Below are positions 9,090 to 18,429 of a stretch of DNA of 64,000 bases, in pieces; position 1 is the first letter of the stretch; every line of letters starts with the position of its first letter. Below the pieces are notes generated by a model. That model saw nothing but the letters and a program-made list of their open reading frames with translations, was not told where the DNA came from and ran no database searches. The stretch is from Rhodovarius crocodyli. GTDB lineage: Bacteria > Pseudomonadota > Alphaproteobacteria > Acetobacterales > Acetobacteraceae. The position numbers and the translations under genes are program-made. Location of the stretch: NCBI RefSeq assembly GCF_004005855.1, contig NZ_SACL01000003.1, positions 62,001-126,000 on the forward strand, given 5' to 3'.

Positions 9090-10043
9090 CTACTCCGGCT
9101 TGATGCCGGTCGCGGCCACCAGCGCCGCCCATTGCGCGCGGTCGTCCGCGATGTAGCGGGTGTAGGCCGCTGTGGTCATCGGCAGCGGCACCAGCCCCTG
9201 GGCCGCGATCCGCGCCAGGAACTCGGGCTTGGCCAGCAGGCGCTGCATGCCGCCATGCAGGGCCTCCACGGCCTCGGGCGGGGTGCCGTTGGGGCCGTTG
9301 ATCCCGTACCAGTTCAGCACCTCATAGCCCGGCAGGGTTTCCCCGATCGAAGGCAGGTCCGGCAGGATCGACAGCCGCTGCGGGGTCGAGACGCCGAGCG
9401 CCTTCACCCGCCCCTCGCGGATGAAGGGCAGGGCGGTGTTGATGGCGTCCGTCATCGCCGTGATCCGCCCGGCCAGGATCTCCGGATAGACTTGCGCCGT
9501 GGTGCGGAAGGGCGCGTGCAGCATGTCGAGCCCGGCGCGATGCGCCAGCAGCGCCAGCGTCATGTGCGTGGAGGTCCCCACCCCGGCCGAGCCGTAGGAC
9601 AGCGCGCCGGGCCGGGACTTCGCCAGGGCGATGAATTCCGCCAGCGTCGCGGCCGGGGTGGCGTTGCCCACCACCAGCACCGCCGGCACGCCCGCCACAT
9701 TGGCGATGGGCAGGGTCTCGGTGCCCGGGTCCATGGCCAGGCGGTTCACCACCGGGCTGACGCCATGCGTCGCCTGGCTGGCCAGCATCAGCGTGGTGCC
9801 GTCGGGGCGCGACCGCGCGACATATTCGGTCGAGACCGCGCCGCCGCCGCCCGGCCGGTTCTCCACCACGAAATTGATGCCGAGCATGGCGCCCAGCTCC
9901 TCCGCCAGCAGCCGCGCCACGACATCCGACGGGCCGCCGGCGCCGAAGGGGGCCACCAGCCGCACCGGCCGGTCGGGCGTCCAGGCAAGGGCGGGGCGGG
10001 CAAGGAAGGGCAGGGCGAGAAGCGGCAGGTGGCGGCGTTGCAT
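9090..10043 (-). CDS. Bug-type (TctC) tripartite tricarboxylate transporter substrate-binding protein
   Basis: A 317-residue periplasmic solute-binding protein of the Bug family. It has a signal peptide ([15 protein letters not shown]), then the family start [22 protein letters not shown] and the [16 protein letters not shown] motif. Later segments include [14 protein letters not shown] and the C-terminal helices. Bug proteins bind small carboxylates or amides and normally feed a TctA/TctB permease, but no such permease is in the window. Ligand unknown. It is divergent from a second Bug gene at 10178. Confidence 0.9.
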   Translation of the reverse strand: MQRRHLPLLALPFLARPALAWTPDRPVRLVAPFGAGGPSDVVARLLAEELGAMLGINFVVENRPGGGGAVSTEYVARSRPDGTTLMLASQATHGVSPVVNRLAMDPGTETLPIANVAGVPAVLVVGNATPAATLAEFIALAKSRPGALSYGSAGVGTSTHMTLALLAHRAGLDMLHAPFRTTAQVYPEILAGRITAMTDAINTALPFIREGRVKALGVSTPQRLSILPDLPSIGETLPGYEVLNWYGINGPNGTPPEAVEALHGGMQRLLAKPEFLARIAAQGLVPLPMTTAAYTRYIADDRAQWAALVAATGIKPE

Positions 10044-10177
10044 GGTTTGAGCATGGAATGACCGCCCTGCCGCCCGGCGCGGAATCCCCGCCCGATTTCA
10101 CGCCCGCGCGAGAATTCTGGCGCAGGGGCGGGCAACCGGCGCATCCTGCGGCCCAAGGAATGAACAACGGAGGAAAC

Positions 10178-11140
10178 ATGCGTATCACCCGCCGCGCCGC
10201 GCTGGCGGCGCTGGGCCTGCCCGCGCCCGCACTGGCCCAGGACTGGGCGCCGAACCGGGCGCTGAAGCTCGTGGTTCCCTTCCCGCCCGGCCAGGCGTCG
10301 GACATCGCTAGCCGCATCGTGGCCGAGCAGCTCTCCCGCAGGCTGGGCCAGCCGGTCGTGATCGAGAACCGGGGCGGGGGCGGCGGCGCGATCGGGATGG
10401 AGGCGGTGGCCCGCGCCACCCCCGACGGCTACACGCTGGGCAATGCCGCCTTCGGCCCCATGACGGCCTTTCCGGCCATGGGCAGCAACCTCACCTATGA
10501 CCCGGTGCGGGATTTCTCGGCCGTCGCGCCCTATGGCTTCGTGCCGCTGCTGTGGGTGGCCCATCCGGGCGCGGGCTGGAACACGATCGAGGATTTCGTC
10601 TCCAGCGCGCGGACGCGCACCATCGAATGGGGCTCGGGCGGGCCGGGCACCACCCAGCACCTGGCGGGGGAATGGTTCCGGCAAAGGCTGGGGCTGCGGC
10701 TGAACCATGTGGCCTATCGCGGCAGTGCGGCGGCCATCGTGGACCTGGTGGCGGGCACCATCCCGGTGATGATGGACAGCGTCGCCAGCGCCCTGCCGCA
10801 TATCCGCGCGGGCCGCGCGAAGCCGCTCGCCGTCACCTACGGCACGCGCGTGTCCTGGCTGCCGGAGGTGCCGACGGTGAAGGAACGCCTGCTGGAGGAT
10901 TTCGAGGTGTCGGGCTGGCTGGGGCTCGTGGGCCCGGCCGGCATGCCGGCGCCCGTCGTCACCCGCCTGAACGCCCTGGTGAACGAGGCGACCGCCGACC
11001 CCGCCCTGCTGGCGCGATACCAGGAGATGGGGCTGGTGACGGGTGCGCCGGGCGGGCCGGATGAATTCGCGGGCTTCATCGCGGGCCAGCTGCAACGGTG
11101 GCGGCAGGTGGCGCGCGACGCGAATATCCGGATGGAATGA
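10178..11140 (+). CDS. Bug-type (TctC) substrate-binding protein
   Basis: A 320-residue Bug-family periplasmic binding protein. I choose the ATG at 10178, preceded by GGAGG at a good distance. It gives a Tat-like signal peptide ([20 protein letters not shown]); the open frame extends further upstream without support. Family segments are [20 protein letters not shown], the [16 protein letters not shown] loop and [17 protein letters not shown]. No TctA/TctB membrane genes are adjacent. The convergent M20 hydrolase gene ends 19 bases downstream. Substrate cannot be predicted. Confidence 0.9.
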   Translation: MRITRRAALAALGLPAPALAQDWAPNRALKLVVPFPPGQASDIASRIVAEQLSRRLGQPVVIENRGGGGGAIGMEAVARATPDGYTLGNAAFGPMTAFPAMGSNLTYDPVRDFSAVAPYGFVPLLWVAHPGAGWNTIEDFVSSARTRTIEWGSGGPGTTQHLAGEWFRQRLGLRLNHVAYRGSAAAIVDLVAGTIPVMMDSVASALPHIRAGRAKPLAVTYGTRVSWLPEVPTVKERLLEDFEVSGWLGLVGPAGMPAPVVTRLNALVNEATADPALLARYQEMGLVTGAPGGPDEFAGFIAGQLQRWRQVARDANIRME

Positions 11141-11159
11141 GGGCTAGGGCCCGCAGGCC

Positions 11160-12428
11160 CTACCCGGCCGCCTTCAGCATGGCGGCCGCCAGCACCCGGC
11201 AGCCCACGGCGTAATCCGCTTCCTCCAGGTGTTCCTTCGGATTGTGGCTGCCGCCCGGGTTGCGCAGCATCAGCATGGCCGAGGGAATGCCCGACAGCGC
11301 GAAGATGCCCGCATCATGCCCCACGGTGGGCAGGCGGAAGGGTGCGATGCCCTCGGCGCGCAGCCCGGCCTCAAGCAGGGTGATGGCGCCTTCGTCCAGC
11401 GCCACCGGCTCGGCCGTCACCTCGGCGCCCATCTCGAAACACACGCCGCGTTTGGCGGTGATCTCGGCCACCAGCTCATCCTTGCGGGCGCGCATGATCG
11501 CGAGCGTCTCTGCGCTGGTCGCACCCATGGCCAGGCTGAAACTCACCTCGCCGGGCACCTTGGTCAGCGCATGGTGGGCGGGGTCGGTGCCGAAGCGGCC
11601 GAGGGTGACGACCAGGTTGTCGTCGCCCTTGGCATGCAGTTCCGCCCACAGCTCGTCCAGGCCCAGCGCCAGCTCGGCCACCGCCATCACGGCATCGCGC
11701 CGACTTTGGCGCGGCACGGCGGAGGCATGGCCGTATTCGCCCAGGCACCGCGCGGCGGGGTAGCGGATATTGCCGCGGATGGCACTCGCCACGCCCGCCG
11801 GCAGGTCGCGCTCGATCAGCAGCGGGCCCTGCTCGATGTGCAGTTCCAGGAAACAGGCGGTGTTGGCCGGCGTCAGGATGGGCTCGGCATCGGTGCGGAA
11901 GGGATAGCCCAGCGCCTTCACATGTTCTTCCAGCGTGCGGCCGGTATCGACGCGCAGGCGCGCGCCCAGCTCCGCGCGGGGGCGGTAGTTCAGCAGCAGC
12001 TGGCTGCCCAGATAGGCCATGTTGAACCAGGGGCTTTCCTCGGCGCGCATGGCCAGGGCCCGCAGGCCGTGGCGCGTCCGCACCCCCGCCGCGTGGGCGG
12101 CCGCCACCACGGCCAGTGCCGCAGCCGTGCCGGCCATGCCGTCGTAATTGCCGCCATTGGCCACCGTATCCAGATGCGAGCCGGAGGTGACGGCGGGCAG
12201 GCCCGCCTCCGTGCCCGGCAGCAGGATGTAGATGTTGCCGAAGGCGTCATGCTCGAAGGGCAGGCCGCGCGCGGTCAGGAATTCCCGCACCAGGGTGGCC
12301 GCCATTTCCTCCTGTTCAGAGAAGGCGGGGCGGGTGTGGCCGGGGGGCGTTTCGCTGCGCCGGCCGATTTCCTTCATCAGGGCCCAGGTCTCGGCGATGG
12401 CGGTGTCGAGGATGGGGGCAGGGATCAC
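11160..12428 (-). CDS. M20-family amidohydrolase (N-carbamoyl-L-amino-acid hydrolase / allantoate amidohydrolase type)
   Basis: A 422-residue Zn-dependent hydrolase of the hydantoinase/carbamoylase M20 branch, which releases ammonia and CO2 from N-carbamoyl amino acids or related ureides such as allantoate. Metal-site residues are visible: His in TSGSHLDTV, Asp in NYDGMAG, Glu-Glu in AMRAEES, His in LELHIEQGP, and the C-terminal His in GGSHNPKEH. The exact substrate is not readable. It sits between two Bug binding-protein genes and is divergent from the second (12550), which suggests the binding protein may import its substrate (inference). Confidence 0.88.
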   Translation of the reverse strand: MIPAPILDTAIAETWALMKEIGRRSETPPGHTRPAFSEQEEMAATLVREFLTARGLPFEHDAFGNIYILLPGTEAGLPAVTSGSHLDTVANGGNYDGMAGTAAALAVVAAAHAAGVRTRHGLRALAMRAEESPWFNMAYLGSQLLLNYRPRAELGARLRVDTGRTLEEHVKALGYPFRTDAEPILTPANTACFLELHIEQGPLLIERDLPAGVASAIRGNIRYPAARCLGEYGHASAVPRQSRRDAVMAVAELALGLDELWAELHAKGDDNLVVTLGRFGTDPAHHALTKVPGEVSFSLAMGATSAETLAIMRARKDELVAEITAKRGVCFEMGAEVTAEPVALDEGAITLLEAGLRAEGIAPFRLPTVGHDAGIFALSGIPSAMLMLRNPGGSHNPKEHLEEADYAVGCRVLAAAMLKAAG

Positions 12429-12549
12429 GGCAGGCTCCTGATGGACTCGCTGTGAACATTAGCTCATGATTGAAGGTAATTGGTCCAGCCGCCTGCGCGG
12501 GAATAAAGGGCCGTCGAGGATGACCAGCCGCCCCTTCGAGGAGCAGAGC

Positions 12550-13536
12550 ATGCCTATTTCGCGTCGTATCCTTTTCTCCGCCCTGGCCGCGCCGGCCGTG
12601 GCCCCCGCGATCGCCCCAGGGGTCGCCGGCGCCCAGGCACCGGGCTTCACCCGCCCCGTGCACCTCATTCTCAGCACCTCTCCCGGCGGCGGTGCGGATG
12701 TGACGGCGCGGCTGATCGCGCCCGGCATCACGGAGCGCATCGGCCAGTCGCTGGTGATCGAGAGCAAGGCCGGTGCATCGGGCCTGATCGCCGGCGGCTA
12801 TGTCGCGCAGCAGCCGGCCGACGGCTACACCTACCTGTTCGACATCACCTCCCACGCCGTGAACCCGCTGCTGGGCCGCACCATGCCCTACAAGGTGCTG
12901 GAGGACCTGGTGCCCGTCACCCAGGTCAGCCGCGCGGCCAATGCGCTGGCGGTCCATCCCTCCCTGCCGGTGAACACGGTGGCGGAGTTCGTGGCCTATG
13001 CGAAGGCGAAGGGCAGCGAGATGTCCTACGCATCCTCCGGCAACGGCACGGCGCAGCATCTGGGCATGGAGATCTTCAAGTCCATGGCCGGGCTTGAGAT
13101 GAACCATGTCCCGTATCGCGGCGGCGGGCCTGCCCTGGTGGACGTGATGGCGGGCCATGTGCCGTGCTGCCTGGCCTTCCTGCCGAGCTCCACCCAGCAC
13201 ATCCGCCAGGGGCGGCTGAAGGCGCTGGCGACCACGGGCGCCACGCGGGCCGAATCCTTCCCGAACCTGCCGACGCTTGCCGAAAGCGGCTTCGCCGGTT
13301 TCGAGAACTATGACTGGAACGGCATCTTCGCCCGCCCCGGCGCGCCGGCGGCGCTGACCACCCGGCTGCAGCAGTCGGTCGCCGCCACCCTGGCCCAGCC
13401 CGAGACCCGCGCCCGCTTCGCGGAGCAGGGCAATGAGCCCGTGGGCAGCACCGCCGAGCAGTTCCGCACCTTCATCCAGGCCGAGATGACCAAATACGGC
13501 GAGGTGATCCGCCGCGTGGGCATCACGGCGGATTGA
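12550..13536 (+). CDS. Bug-type (TctC) substrate-binding protein
   Basis: Third Bug-family periplasmic binding protein here (328 residues). The ATG at 12550 has AGGAG 7 bases upstream and gives a twin-arginine-like signal peptide (MPISRRILFSALAAPAVAPA). Family motifs are VHLILSTSPGGGADVTARL, ESKAGASGLIAGGYVAQQ, MSYASSGNGTAQHLGMEIF and PNLPTLAESGFAGFENYDW. Divergent from the M20 amidohydrolase at 11160-12428 across 121 bases, so the two may be co-controlled. No cognate permease in the window. Confidence 0.9.
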   Translation: MPISRRILFSALAAPAVAPAIAPGVAGAQAPGFTRPVHLILSTSPGGGADVTARLIAPGITERIGQSLVIESKAGASGLIAGGYVAQQPADGYTYLFDITSHAVNPLLGRTMPYKVLEDLVPVTQVSRAANALAVHPSLPVNTVAEFVAYAKAKGSEMSYASSGNGTAQHLGMEIFKSMAGLEMNHVPYRGGGPALVDVMAGHVPCCLAFLPSSTQHIRQGRLKALATTGATRAESFPNLPTLAESGFAGFENYDWNGIFARPGAPAALTTRLQQSVAATLAQPETRARFAEQGNEPVGSTAEQFRTFIQAEMTKYGEVIRRVGITAD

Positions 13537-13772
13537 CGCCGTAAGGGTGTGGCGACAATCTCGGGCCCACATGCCCGGGCTCCGCACCCTTTCCGACCGA
13601 CGCCGACGCCGCAGCACCCTTGCTGCGGCCCTTCCGGCTGCGCGTCGATCAGTCTCCCCCGGCATGTGACCGCCTGACCCCAGGCCCACCCGCCGGATTG
13701 ACCCGGCCCGCATTCCAGAACCCCCGCAGCCCCCCGGTTGCGGGGGTTTTCTTTTGCCTGAAGGACACACCC
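13537..13772 (+). promoter_or_regulatory. Structured leader upstream of argC ending in a terminator hairpin
   Basis: A 236-base gene-free stretch with strong secondary structure. One hairpin is at 13608-13629 (arms GCCGCAGCA and TGCTGCGGC, loop CCCT). A classic intrinsic terminator is at 13719-13755 (arms AACCCCCGCA and TGCGGGGGTT, both perfect, then TTCTTTT). The terminator ends only about 17 bases before the argC ATG, leaving no room for a separate promoter after it. Either argC is controlled by attenuation, or the terminator ends the Bug transcript or a small RNA and the argC promoter overlaps it. Confidence 0.6.
13719..13755 (+). terminator. Intrinsic terminator or attenuator immediately before argC
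   Basis: A perfect 10-bp stem (13719-13728 with 13739-13748), a 10-base loop and a T-rich tract (TTCTTTT). It lies just ahead of the argC start codon. Confidence 0.8.
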
Positions 13773-14750
13773 ATGAGCATTCGCGTCGGCATTGTCGGCA
13801 TCAGCGGTTTCGGCGGCGGCGAGGCGATGCGCCTGGTCGCGGCGCATCCGGCCTTCGAACTGGTCTATGCCGCCGGCGAGGGCAGCGCCGGCAGCCGCCT
13901 GGCCGACCGCTTCCCCGGCCTGCCCGCCAAGCTGGCCCATCTGGTGATCGAGAAGTGGGACCCCGAGGCCCTGCCGCCGCTGGACCTGCTGTTCGCCTCC
14001 CTGCCCACGGGGGCCTCGGCCGAGGCGCTGGCCCGCGTGCCGGCATCGGTGAAGATCGTCGATATCGGCGGCGACCACCGCTATGCCGAGGGCTGGACCT
14101 ATGGCCTGGGGGATGTCTGGCCCGAGCGGATCATCGGGCAGACACGCATCGCCAACCCCGGCTGCTTCCCGGCCGCCACCCTGACCGCGCTGGCCCCCCT
14201 GCTGGCCGAGGGGCTGATCGAGCCCGGCAACATCATCATCGACGCCAAGACCGGCGTCTCGGGCGCGGGGCGCGGCGGCGCCACCAGCGGCTTCGGCTAT
14301 GCCGAGACCAACGAGAACCTGATCCCCTACGGCCTGCTGAAGCACACCCACATGCCCGAGATGGCCGCCACCATCGAGCAGCTGAGCGGCGGCAGCGCGG
14401 CGGGGCTGGTATTCACCCCGCACCTGGTGCCCATGACGCGCGGCCTGCTGGCCACCATCTACTGCCGGGGCCGGGCCACGACCGAACAGTGCATGCAGGC
14501 CGCCCGCCGCTTCTATGCCGACCGGCCCTTCGTGCGCGTGACCGACAAGCCGCCGCAGACCAAGTGGGCCACCGGCTCCAACCTCGCCTTCGTCAGCTAT
14601 GCGGCGGACCCTGCCCGCAACCTGGTGATGGCGATCGGCGCGGTGGACAATCTGGGCAAGGGTGCCGCCGGCCAGGCGGTGCAGAACGCCAACCTGATCT
14701 GCGGCCTGCCGGAAACCATGGGTCTGGAGGGCGCGCCGGTCTGGCCCTGA
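13773..14750 (+). CDS. argC: N-acetyl-gamma-glutamyl-phosphate reductase
   Basis: NADPH-dependent reduction of N-acetylglutamyl phosphate to the semialdehyde, third step of arginine synthesis, cytosolic. The 325-residue protein has the Rossmann motif VGIVGISGFGGGEAMRL, the catalytic Cys131 in IANPGCFPAA, GVSGAGRGGATSGFGYAE, and the histidine region HTHMPEM. The start at 13773 gives a normal N-terminus, although the frame is open further upstream. The preceding terminator hairpin makes attenuated expression possible. A small palindrome (CTTGCATGCAAG, 14761-14772) and a hairpin (arms TGCGCGGG/CCCGCGCA, 14773-14796) follow the gene. Confidence 0.95.
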   Translation: MSIRVGIVGISGFGGGEAMRLVAAHPAFELVYAAGEGSAGSRLADRFPGLPAKLAHLVIEKWDPEALPPLDLLFASLPTGASAEALARVPASVKIVDIGGDHRYAEGWTYGLGDVWPERIIGQTRIANPGCFPAATLTALAPLLAEGLIEPGNIIIDAKTGVSGAGRGGATSGFGYAETNENLIPYGLLKHTHMPEMAATIEQLSGGSAAGLVFTPHLVPMTRGLLATIYCRGRATTEQCMQAARRFYADRPFVRVTDKPPQTKWATGSNLAFVSYAADPARNLVMAIGAVDNLGKGAAGQAVQNANLICGLPETMGLEGAPVWP

Positions 14751-14871
14751 CGCGCCGTCGCTTGCATGCAAGTGCGCGGGTTATCCGGCCCGCGCATACC
14801 GCATCGCACGCCGCGCCGGTTGCTTAAGCCCGCCCCCGGCCGCATTCTGCGCCCCGACCTGGGGGACCACG

Positions 14872-17151
14872 ATGGACGACGATTTCCGTAAAGCCGCGCT
14901 CGATTATCACCGCCTGCCGCGCCCCGGTAAGCTGTCCATCGAGCCCACCAAGCGCATGGCCACCCAGCGCGACCTGGGCCTTGCCTACTCCCCCGGTGTC
15001 GCCGCCGCCTGCGAGGAAATCGCCGCCAACCCCGAGGCCGCCTGGGACTACACCACCCGCGGCAACATGGTGGCTGTCATCACCAACGGCACGGCCGTGC
15101 TCGGCCTCGGCGCCATCGGCGCGCTGGCGTCCAAGCCGGTGATGGAAGGCAAGGCGGTCCTCTTCAAGAAGTTCGCCGGCATCGATTCCATCGACATCGA
15201 GGTGGAGGAGCGCGACCCCGCCCTGTTCGTCCAGGCCGTGTCCAAGCTGGAACCCAGCTTCGGCGCCATCAACCTGGAAGACATCAAGGCCCCGGAATGC
15301 TTCGAGATCGAGCGCGAACTGCGCGCGAAGATGAACATTCCCGTCTTCCATGACGACCAGCACGGCACCGCCATCATCGTGGCCGCCGCCATCCGCAACG
15401 GGCTGCTGCTGCAGGGCAAGTCACTGGCCGACGTGAAGCTGGTGAACACCGGCGGTGGGGCGGCGGCCCTCGCCTGCCTCAACCTGCTGGTCACCATGGG
15501 CCTGAAGCGGGAAAACGTGTGGGTCTGCGACGTGGACGGCCTCGTCTACAAGGGCCGCAACGCGATGGACCCCTACAAGGCGGAATACGCGCAGGATACC
15601 GACCTGCGCACGCTGGAGCAGGTGCTGGACGGCGCCGACATCTTCCTGGGCCTGTCCGCGCCGCGCGTGCTGAAGCCCGAATGGCTGGGCAAGCTGGCGC
15701 CGAAGCCCCTGGTGCTCGCGCTCGCCAACCCCGAGCCCGAGATCCTGCCCGAAGCCGTGCGCGCCGCCCGCCCGGACGCCATCGTGGCCACCGGCCGCAC
15801 CGACTACCCGAACCAGGTCAACAACGTCCTGTGCTTCCCCTTCATCTTCCGTGGCGCGCTGGATGTCGGCGCCACCACGATCAATGAGGAAATGAAGGTC
15901 GCGACCGTCGAGGCCATCGCGGCCCTGGCGCGCATGGAGGCCAGCGAAGTGGTCGCCGCCGCCTATGGCGGCCAGGCCCCGGTCTTCGGCCCCGAATACA
16001 TCATCCCCAAGCCCTTCGACCCGCGCCTGATCCTGGAGATCGCGCCCGCCGTCGCGCGGGCCGCGATGAACAGCGGCGTCGCCCGCCGCCCCATCAAGGA
16101 TTTCGAGGCCTACAAGACCGAGCTGGAACGCTTCGTCTTCCGCTCCGGCAACCTGATGCGGCCGATGGTCGAGGCCGCGCGCAAATCCCCCCGCCGGGTG
16201 GTGTACTCGGAGGGCGAGGACGAGCGCACGCTGCGCGCCGTGCAGACCATCCTGGACGACGGCATCGCGGAGCCCATCCTGATCGGCCGCCGCGCCGTGA
16301 TCGAGGCGCGCGTCGCCGCCATGGGCCTGCGCATGGACCTCAACGGCTCCGTCCGTGTGCTGGACCCGGCGCAGGATGTGTCGGTGTTCGGCCCGCTTGA
16401 GGAACTGTACGTCCGCAAGGTAGGCCGGCGCGGCGTGCCGCCCGACAATGCCGGCCGGCGCATCGTCACGCGCCCCACCGTGGCCGCCAGCCTGCTGCTG
16501 GAAACCGGCCAGGCCGATGCCGCCATCGTGGGCGGCAACGGCGACTGGATGCGCCACTGGCACCACGCGCTGGACGTGATCGGCAAGAGCAGCGAAGTCA
16601 GCCGCGTCTATGCCATGACCGCCGTGCTGGTGCCCAACGGCGCGCTGTTCTTCGTGGACACGCACCTGCTGGTGGAACCCACCGCCGAGCAGATCGCGGA
16701 AATGACCCTGCTGGCGGCCGACCAGATCCGCCGCTTCGGCCTGACGCCGCGCGCGGCGCTGCTGTCGCATTCCTCCTTCGGGGCATCCCAGGCGCCCAGC
16801 GCCCGGCGCATGCGCAGCGCGCTGAAGCTGATCCAGCAGGCCAACCCCGGCTTCGAGGTGGACGGCGAAATGCACGCCGACGCGGCCCTCGTCTCCAGCA
16901 TCCTGGCCAAGTCGGTGCCCGACAGCACCCTGACCGGCCCCGCCAACCTGCTGGTGATGCCGAACCTGGATGCGGCCAACATCAGCTTCAACCTGCTGAA
17001 GGCCGCAGCCGAAGGCCTGCAGGTCGGCCCCCTGCTGCTGGGCATGAACAAGCCGGTGGAAGTGCTGGTGAACTCCGTCACGGCCCGCGGCATCGTCAAC
17101 GTCACCGCCGCCGCCGTCTCCCACGCGAACGGGTGGAAAGGCCCGGCGTAA
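14872..17151 (+). CDS. maeB: NADP-dependent malic enzyme with C-terminal phosphotransacetylase domain
   Basis: Oxidatively decarboxylates malate to pyruvate, supplying NADPH and linking TCA intermediates to gluconeogenesis. The 759 residues comprise a malic-enzyme half (about 1-425; LAYSPGVAAACEEIA, the lysine site GKAVLFKKFAGIDSID, DDQHGTAIIVAAAIRN, NTGGGAAALACLNLL) and a phosphate acetyl/butyryltransferase-like half (about 430-759; VYSEGEDERTLRAVQ, LLSHSSFGASQAPSARR). In characterised MaeB proteins the second half is regulatory and lacks acetyltransferase activity. Together with pckA at 43.8 kb it points to active anaplerotic and gluconeogenic traffic. Confidence 0.96.
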   Translation: MDDDFRKAALDYHRLPRPGKLSIEPTKRMATQRDLGLAYSPGVAAACEEIAANPEAAWDYTTRGNMVAVITNGTAVLGLGAIGALASKPVMEGKAVLFKKFAGIDSIDIEVEERDPALFVQAVSKLEPSFGAINLEDIKAPECFEIERELRAKMNIPVFHDDQHGTAIIVAAAIRNGLLLQGKSLADVKLVNTGGGAAALACLNLLVTMGLKRENVWVCDVDGLVYKGRNAMDPYKAEYAQDTDLRTLEQVLDGADIFLGLSAPRVLKPEWLGKLAPKPLVLALANPEPEILPEAVRAARPDAIVATGRTDYPNQVNNVLCFPFIFRGALDVGATTINEEMKVATVEAIAALARMEASEVVAAAYGGQAPVFGPEYIIPKPFDPRLILEIAPAVARAAMNSGVARRPIKDFEAYKTELERFVFRSGNLMRPMVEAARKSPRRVVYSEGEDERTLRAVQTILDDGIAEPILIGRRAVIEARVAAMGLRMDLNGSVRVLDPAQDVSVFGPLEELYVRKVGRRGVPPDNAGRRIVTRPTVAASLLLETGQADAAIVGGNGDWMRHWHHALDVIGKSSEVSRVYAMTAVLVPNGALFFVDTHLLVEPTAEQIAEMTLLAADQIRRFGLTPRAALLSHSSFGASQAPSARRMRSALKLIQQANPGFEVDGEMHADAALVSSILAKSVPDSTLTGPANLLVMPNLDAANISFNLLKAAAEGLQVGPLLLGMNKPVEVLVNSVTARGIVNVTAAAVSHANGWKGPA

Positions 17152-17160
17152 GGGCGCATT

Positions 17161-17404
17161 CCGGGGGCCTTGCCCCCGGGACCCCGCGCAGGGGCTCTGC
17201 CCCTGCACCCCGCCAAAGGCCGAAAGGCCTTTGGAAACCGGGAGCTGAAAGTCTGGGGAAGGGGCACCGAGCGCGCTTCGGTCCCGAAAGTCCTTCGCAG
17301 CCCCTTCCCCAGACTTTCAGTTAATTCGAGTGGGTCCAGGGGCCACAGGCTCCTGGCGGGTTCCAAGGGCGGCGCCCTTGGTGGGGTCCGGGGCAAGGCC
17401 CCGG
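17161..17404. repeat. Composite array of GC-rich hairpins (BIME/REP-like) between maeB and holA
   Basis: The convergent gap between maeB and holA is filled by nested palindromes. Small hairpins lie at 17161-17179, 17188-17206, 17213-17234, 17336-17356, 17363-17381 and 17388-17404. A perfect 21-bp inverted repeat lies in the middle (17245-17265 with 17300-17320). The outer hairpins mirror each other. The same plan of mirrored hairpins recurs at 37356-37578, and in short form at 34629-34679. Confidence 0.8.
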
Positions 17405-17415
17405 GAGAGCCGCCC

Positions 17416-18429
17416 TCACCGCCGTGCCGCACCCCGTTGCGCGATGGCCAGCACGGCCTGGCGGGCCACGGCCTTGTCGGGCATGCCGGTCGTTTTGGTG
17501 CGGCGCTCGGCTTCCAGCAGGGCGTTGGCCACCGCTTGCAGGGCGGGTTGGCGCCAGTTGCGCAGGGCGCGTTCCATGATGGGTCGGCTGCGGAAGAACA
17601 CGGGCGGGCGCAGGGCGCCCAGCGCGTCGCCCGGTGACATGCCGTCCGCGACGGACATGCTGGCATCCAGCAGGCGCTGGGTGTGGCGCAGGGCGGCGCG
17701 GATGATCTGCACGGGCACGGCGCCGTCGGCCACGGCGGCGGCCAGTGCCCGGTCGGCGCCCGCCACGTCGCCGGCGAAGGCCGCGTTCAGTGCCTCGTCC
17801 AGGCTGAGGGTGTTGGCCTCGCCCACCACGGCCAGGACGTCTTCCTCCGTCGCGCGGTTGCCGGGGCCGACATAGAGCGCGAGTTTCTCCAGCTCTCGCC
17901 GCAGCAGCAGCCGGTCCTCGCCCTGGTTCTGCACCAGCCAGTCGATGGCCGGCCCATCGGCCGAGACGCCGAGCTCCTCCAGGATGCGTTTCGCGCTGCC
18001 GGCCAGCTCCGCGCCGCGTTCGCGCCAGCAGGCGATGACGGCGGCTTTCGGCGAACCCTCCAGCAGGGAGCGCAGCTTGGACCGCGCCTGAAGCTCCGGC
18101 CCTTCCATGATGACCACGCCGGGGCCGGGGCCATCGAGCGCTGCCTTGGCGGCATTGGTGAAGGCGTCGGTCGCCTCGCGCACGCGCACGGCCCGCCTAC
18201 CGCCCAGCAGCGGGCGGGTCGCGGCCTCGCTGGAGAGGAGGGCGGTGTCCTTGGCGCCTTCGCGCGGGATGTCGGCGATGGAGAGGTCGTCGCCGCCCGT
18301 CACGTTGCGGGCCAGAAGGGCGGCGCGTTCCCGCACCAGCCCGGCATCGTCGCCATGCAGCAACACCACGCGGGTGTCGCCGGGGTCCTTCAGGAAGGCG
18401 TCGATCCGCTTGGGGTCAAGCTTCGCCAC
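17416..18429 (-). CDS. holA: DNA polymerase III subunit delta
   Basis: HolA (337 residues) is the delta subunit of the clamp loader that opens the beta clamp. Recognisable are the N-terminal FLKDPGDTRVVLLHGDDAGLVRE region (lid/AAA+-like domain without a functional P-loop) and the C-terminal helical collar (AVPVQIIRAALRHTQRLLDA). It overlaps lptE by 14 bases and forms the last gene of leuS-lptE-holA, a conserved proteobacterial order. Its 3' end borders the hairpin array. Confidence 0.92.
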   Translation of the reverse strand: MAKLDPKRIDAFLKDPGDTRVVLLHGDDAGLVRERAALLARNVTGGDDLSIADIPREGAKDTALLSSEAATRPLLGGRRAVRVREATDAFTNAAKAALDGPGPGVVIMEGPELQARSKLRSLLEGSPKAAVIACWRERGAELAGSAKRILEELGVSADGPAIDWLVQNQGEDRLLLRRELEKLALYVGPGNRATEEDVLAVVGEANTLSLDEALNAAFAGDVAGADRALAAAVADGAVPVQIIRAALRHTQRLLDASMSVADGMSPGDALGALRPPVFFRSRPIMERALRNWRQPALQAVANALLEAERRTKTTGMPDKAVARQAVLAIAQRGAARR

